Part shown: piece after piece, positions 63,568 through 64,000 of the stretch | Layout of the letters: each line of letters opens with the position of its first letter | How positions within the stretch are numbered: the first letter of the stretch is position 1 | Origin: Psychromonas aquimarina ATCC BAA-1526 | GTDB lineage: Bacteria > Pseudomonadota > Gammaproteobacteria > Enterobacterales > Psychromonadaceae | Assembly (NCBI RefSeq): GCF_000428725.1 | Contig: NZ_AUAM01000007.1 | Coordinates: 1 to 64,000, forward strand | Length of the DNA stretch: 64,000 bases | Direction of reading: 5' to 3' | Made by a program: the position numbers and the translations under genes | The notes under the pieces: model-generated | What the model saw: only the letters and a program-made list of their open reading frames with translations | Databases searched by the model: none | Told to the model about the DNA's origin: nothing

Positions 63568-64000
63568 TTAAGATAAAGCTTTAAACTCCACAGTGTATTT
63601 TCCTAACCCCGAATACTCAATTTCAGTACTGCAGTCAAAGTCCACTTCAACTATTCCTGCATAAGAACCACTGATAATAGCCTGCCCGGCTTTAAAGCTG
63701 GTACCGCGCTTAGTCATAAAATTGATTAACCAGTACAAAGGATTCTGCGGAAGCTGATTCGGATGCCGGCCGGCAAAAGTTTGTGTCTTATCCGCTTGCC
63801 TTACCTTGATAGAAATTTCACTGGCGGCGTAAGCTTTTGACTTATCAATCTGCGGACCGATAAACAGTCCCTGATTAACCAAACAGTCGGCAAGCTTCTC
63901 ATAAAAAGTCACCCCGCTCTCTGGTGCAAACCTGTCCTGCATCAGCTCCAGTGCCATATGGCAGGAAGCAACCGCTTCATCTATCTGCGCCTCACTATAA
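63568..64000 (-). CDS. 2-keto-4-pentenoate hydratase-type protein (partial, FAH superfamily)
   Basis: The frame is open from 63568 to the window edge on the minus strand (144 residues visible). It reads YSEAQIDEAVASCHMALELM, ... NQGLFIGPQI, QTFAGRHPNQLPQNPLYWLI and KAGQAIISGSYAGIVEV, the C-terminal half of MhpD/HpaH-type hydratases, which hydrate 2-hydroxypenta-2,4-dienoate in aromatic meta-cleavage pathways. It continues beyond 64000, so the N-terminus and gene neighbours are not visible. Confidence 0.82.
   Translation of the reverse strand, partial: YSEAQIDEAVASCHMALELMQDRFAPESGVTFYEKLADCLVNQGLFIGPQIDKSKAYAASEISIKVRQADKTQTFAGRHPNQLPQNPLYWLINFMTKRGTSFKAGQAIISGSYAGIVEVDFDCSTEIEYSGLGKYTVEFKALS

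Overview
The window looks like chromosome from a marine, probably cold-adapted gammaproteobacterium of the Alteromonadales/Psychromonas type. The reasons are close resemblance of several proteins (YbdG, PheST, IhfA, CopA/CueR, GmhA, YafJ) to Enterobacteria/Vibrio-type versions, AT-rich intergenic DNA, PEP-CTERM and GlyGly-CTERM sorting signals, two diguanylate cyclases, and intergenic palindromic elements (arms such as ATACCAATCRCACTAA and TATATACCCGTTA) of a kind I associate with Vibrio, Shewanella and Psychromonas. The genus is an inference. No rRNA, tRNA or CRISPR array was seen.

Region 1-9.6 kb is accessory. It holds the end of an IS3-family element, a decayed gene, orphan periplasmic solute-binding proteins (889, 6733, 7543, 8822), a methyltransferase, an M15 peptidase, a trypsin-fold protein that has lost two of its three catalytic residues but carries a GlyGly-CTERM anchor, and small PepSY, monooxygenase and membrane proteins. 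Region 9.8-17.8 kb has a PotD-like binding protein followed by a chemoreceptor, a short PEP-CTERM protein, a DUF2007 zinc-ribbon protein, a YbdG-type mechanosensitive channel and an M18 aminopeptidase.

Region 17.9-38.1 kb is the most unusual part. A PQQ-propeller lipoprotein with an 11-residue tandem repeat is followed by a minus-strand locus of about 18 kb: ABC exporter, HlyD adaptor and second ABC exporter (start and stop codons overlap), then two giant RTX proteins of 2052 and 1796 aa. The order ABC-HlyD-ABC resembles the two-ATPase type I system of MARTX toxins. Both RTX proteins share a hydrophobic, possibly pore-forming N-terminal region, Ca-binding nonapeptide blocks, a C-terminal module that looks like the eukaryotic F-box-associated (FBA) glycan-binding fold, and a C-terminal secretion tail. 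No acyltransferase and no TolC gene are in the window.

Region 38.5-64 kb is mostly housekeeping: a kinase-like phosphotransferase, DUF2987 and a membrane protein; cobB; pheS-pheT-ihfA; FAH-family hydrolase; two GGDEF proteins around a MITE-like element and a GNAT; YjiH- and MarC-type membrane proteins; dinB (with an adjacent LexA box) and an SDR; copA-cueR with a MerR-type promoter and a triplicated leader; a dicarboxylate/amino-acid symporter; an AlkC-like protein; gmhA-yafJ; a small Cys-containing ORF below a perfect FNR-type palindrome; a MalM-like lipoprotein; and a 2-keto-4-pentenoate hydratase-type gene running off the end.
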